Source of the DNA: Chryseobacterium gotjawalense
Lineage (GTDB): Bacteria; Bacteroidota; Bacteroidia; Flavobacteriales; Weeksellaceae
Assembly: GCF_030012525.1 (NCBI RefSeq)
Contig: NZ_CP124855.1
Coordinates: 1,612,001-1,676,000 of the forward strand
DNA: 64,000 nt
Direction of reading: 5' to 3'
Below the pieces are notes generated by a model. The model was not told the origin of the DNA. It saw only the letters and a list, made by a program, of their open reading frames with translations, and ran no database searches. Made by a program: the position numbers and the translations under genes. Below are positions 61,945-64,000 of the stretch, one piece after another; the stretch's first letter is position 1, and the number at the start of each line of letters is the position of its first letter.

Positions 61945-63687
61945 TTATTTTGTTGGGAAGTTTTTAAGCTGTCTTTTGGCTTCCAAAATTTCTGCGGGCG
62001 TTTTTGGAATGATGATCTTTTGTTTTCTATTGACCATTATATAAAAATTATACGCAAATACAAAGTGAGATATCCACATCATTGTACCGCCAATTGCCCG
62101 CCATAACCAGTATGGAGCCATGAGTACCACACTTTGAATAAACGGTTTACTGTCCATCCAAAGCAATCCTTTCTGTGTAGAGCCGATCATGAGTGAAACG
62201 GTATAAAACAGCAATCCGATTAAGGCCAACCAAAAGTGAATACCTACCATCGTTTTGGGTGGTTCTTTTCCGGTAATTCTTGGAACCAAAGTATAAATAA
62301 ATGCCCAAAGCATAAAGGTGATAATCCCATACATCGTTAAATGCGAGTGAGCGACTGTAAAATCGGTAAAGTGCCAAATTAAATTCGTAAACCTAAATGC
62401 TTCTACAGTTCCCTGCATTGAACCCGTGAAGTAGAAGACAATACCTATAAGATAAAATGGAAGAGTATAAGAAGTTTTCACCTGATGCCAAGCTCCATTA
62501 AAAGTAAGTAAAAAATTGGCCGTCCCTGCCACGACGGGAATCACCATACCAACACTCGCCACAATAGCAACCGTCTGCATCCACCACGGAATGGCACTGA
62601 AAATAAAGTGGTGACTTCCGATTAAAGTATAAAATATAATTTGGGTCCAAAAGGCCAGAATTCCTAAACTGTAAGAATAGATCGGTTTATTAAGCTGTTG
62701 GGGAAGAAAATAATACATCAAACCCAATGTGAGAAACATGAACCACATTCCTACGCCCTGATGCATATAATAACCCTGAATGATTGTTTCTGCCAGTCCA
62801 TCTTGCCACAAAGGAATATAAGCCACGACCAAAATAACAATAACGTACATCATTGCGGCAATAATATACCAGTTGGAAACATAGATTTCTTTGGTAACAC
62901 GTTTCGCTACGGTCATCAGAAAGTTATAAAGTGAAAGAACAATTCCTGCAGCAAAAATTGCCATTATCGGCCAGATATACTCGCGGTATTCGCCACCGCC
63001 ATTATTAATTCCTGCCATTAATGAAACCGTTCCCGCCAATACTGCAACGTTCATAAGGATTAATGTATACCACCCTATTTTAAGACTGTGAATCTCTACA
63101 TTGCTCACCCGTGGAATTACATAATAGGAAAGTCCTACCATGGCAGCTGATGCCCAGCCCCAAAAAACCATGTTGGTGTGCACGGGACGAAGCCGCCCAA
63201 AACTTAACCAGCTGACATGATCCGCATCCGGCGCAACAAATTTAATACCCAGATACTCCCCGACTGTAGTCCCAAAAAGCAACCAGAAAACAGAAAAGCC
63301 CAGAAAATAAAGAATCAATTTTGCTAATTCCGGAGAAATATACTTTTGTGGAACGAAACTTTTTTTATGCGGAATAACCCTCAACTCTTCGATGGCGTTG
63401 ATATTATGGATAATTCCCTTTTCGTCTGAAGGAGGAATTTTACCAGAGAGTTGATTGGGCGGAAGTTGATAAGCCTCCTCGATTTTTCTTTTTTCGTAGA
63501 ACGCAAGTTCTTCGGGAGAAAGGTTTTCTAATTTTTTGTTGAATTCAGACAGCTTGCGCCGGTTACGCAGGTCTTTGTACGTAGCATAAGTCTTCACGAC
63601 GGCGATCAGCAAACCAACAAGTACCGGTATTAAAATAAGCAGTACGGTAATCTGAATTCCGGATTCCCCAAATATTGAATTATTCAT
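61945..63687 (-). CDS. ccoN: cbb3-type cytochrome c oxidase subunit I with N-terminal extension
   Basis: 580 residues, about 100 longer than ordinary CcoN. The extension (about 1-120) has one membrane helix (10-30) and a charged EEL-rich segment. The heme-copper core follows with twelve predicted helices: FGRLRPVHTNMVFWGW (low-spin heme His), HQGVGMWFMFLTLG (His of CuB region), KPIYSYSLGILAFW (Tyr of the active site), IGSHHFIFSAIPWW (CuB His pair) and TDFTVAHSHLTMYG (heme His pair). High-affinity oxygen reduction coupled to proton pumping. The tyrosine argues against a nitric oxide reductase. Confidence 0.93.
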   Translation of the reverse strand: MNNSIFGESGIQITVLLILIPVLVGLLIAVVKTYATYKDLRNRRKLSEFNKKLENLSPEELAFYEKRKIEEAYQLPPNQLSGKIPPSDEKGIIHNINAIEELRVIPHKKSFVPQKYISPELAKLILYFLGFSVFWLLFGTTVGEYLGIKFVAPDADHVSWLSFGRLRPVHTNMVFWGWASAAMVGLSYYVIPRVSNVEIHSLKIGWYTLILMNVAVLAGTVSLMAGINNGGGEYREYIWPIMAIFAAGIVLSLYNFLMTVAKRVTKEIYVSNWYIIAAMMYVIVILVVAYIPLWQDGLAETIIQGYYMHQGVGMWFMFLTLGLMYYFLPQQLNKPIYSYSLGILAFWTQIIFYTLIGSHHFIFSAIPWWMQTVAIVASVGMVIPVVAGTANFLLTFNGAWHQVKTSYTLPFYLIGIVFYFTGSMQGTVEAFRFTNLIWHFTDFTVAHSHLTMYGIITFMLWAFIYTLVPRITGKEPPKTMVGIHFWLALIGLLFYTVSLMIGSTQKGLLWMDSKPFIQSVVLMAPYWLWRAIGGTMMWISHFVFAYNFYIMVNRKQKIIIPKTPAEILEAKRQLKNFPTK

Positions 63688-63734
63688 ATGGAAATATTAA
63701 AAGATAAAATTGTCCTTTATTGCAGTAAAAAAAG

Positions 63735-64000
63735 CTACCGTTTCAAAAACGTTATTCCATCAGAAACCTCTTCAGCCAGTAATTTCAAAGAAGTATTACT
63801 CAAGGTTTCTTTCATTTCCTCCCGAATCTTTCTAAAATTGAAGTGCATTGGACAAGGCTTCTGTCCATCACATCTTCTAAGACCAAGAGTACAATTTTCA
63901 AAAATCCCATCACCATCAATCGCCAACACAATGTTTAAGAGTGATATTGTATTTAAATGTTCTTCCGTTATAAAAAAACCTCCGGTAGGACCTTTTAAGG
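63735..64000 (-). CDS. Rrf2-family transcriptional regulator (partial)
   Basis: The gene is cut by the window edge: its 5' part lies beyond 64000. The visible 88 residues begin in the wing of the HTH (KGPTGGFFITEEHLNTISLLNIV), where Rrf2 proteins carry GPxGG. They continue with LAIDGDGIFENCTLGLRRCDGQKPCPMH. Three cysteines (spacing C-x6-C-x5-C) are the usual [Fe-S] ligands of NsrR/IscR-type sensors. A GTG at 63927 in this frame is internal, not the start. It lies 47 nt upstream of ccoN on the same strand, so it may control the oxidase genes. Confidence 0.85.
   Translation of the reverse strand, partial: LKGPTGGFFITEEHLNTISLLNIVLAIDGDGIFENCTLGLRRCDGQKPCPMHFNFRKIREEMKETLSNTSLKLLAEEVSDGITFLKR

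Noticed and set aside
61945-63687. Subunit I as a nitric oxide reductase
   Set aside because: The active-site tyrosine motif (YSYSLG) and a CcoO-type partner fit cbb3 oxidase.
1-64000. tRNA, rRNA, riboswitches, phage or insertion-sequence genes
   Set aside because: None was recognised by eye in the gaps; small RNAs without obvious motifs could have been missed.

Overview
The window looks like a chromosomal segment of a Flavobacteriia bacterium, most likely Weeksellaceae close to Chryseobacterium or Kaistella. Supporting signs are AT-rich DNA, -7 promoter boxes of the TAnnTTTG type, tandem M13 lipoprotein peptidases, a fragment of a type IX secretion (T9SS) sorting tail, cbb3 oxidase genes, and close family matches throughout. 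I saw no tRNA, rRNA, CRISPR array or intact insertion sequence. Coding density is high, with short gaps that often hold intrinsic terminators.

Layout. 1-6.2 kb: a low-complexity ATTCACCATTGAC-type repeat, then lipoate-protein ligase, a YceI lipoprotein, an orphan ABC ATPase, a PhnA-like zinc-ribbon protein, two esterases and an Lrp regulator. 6.2-16.9 kb: a PLP Cys/Met enzyme divergent from the Lrp gene, purE, a flavoprotein, a CYTH protein, a YefM/YoeB toxin-antitoxin pair with a palindromic operator, an EamA exporter, a BtuF-like protein without a signal peptide, MgtE, a Nudix CoA pyrophosphatase, a PlsC-like acyltransferase and two small unknowns. 17-25.2 kb: tyrosine catabolism (hmgA, a CoA-transferase, hppD, fahA, a flavin reductase), with a GxxExxY nuclease-fold gene framed by 23-bp inverted repeats wedged between fahA and the flavin reductase. 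25.2-36 kb: a T9SS-tail remnant, TerC, a hydrolase, an ABC exporter whose permease is fused to a thioredoxin domain, two M13 peptidases and an adhesin-like DUF2807 protein.

36.2-46.2 kb holds the most unusual block. It has a 1299-residue hybrid histidine kinase with two receiver domains and an Hpt domain, a stand-alone receiver, a membrane-anchored HEAT-repeat protein, a 1146-residue protein joining a processive GT2 glycosyltransferase to an LTA-synthase/sulfatase-type domain, and a convergent YaiO-like TPR plus beta-barrel outer-membrane protein. I read it as a candidate two-component-controlled exopolysaccharide synthesis, decoration and export system.

46.5-52.3 kb is the known ligase-associated DNA-repair operon (exonuclease, ATP-dependent ligase, Lhr-like helicase, PdeM). 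52.4-64 kb: cinA, a Blc lipocalin with an FAD oxidoreductase, a PPOX protein with Dps, a dienelactone hydrolase lipoprotein, lipA, an ECF sigma factor, and a compact cbb3 oxidase locus (ccoN with an N-terminal extension, a ccoO fused to a second cytochrome c domain, and two small membrane proteins). It ends in a partial Rrf2-type regulator with likely Fe-S cysteines.

Two intergenic hairpin elements, about 20 kb apart, share spacing and conserved blocks and look like one repeat or RNA family. All function calls come from reading motifs and lengths; no search was run.
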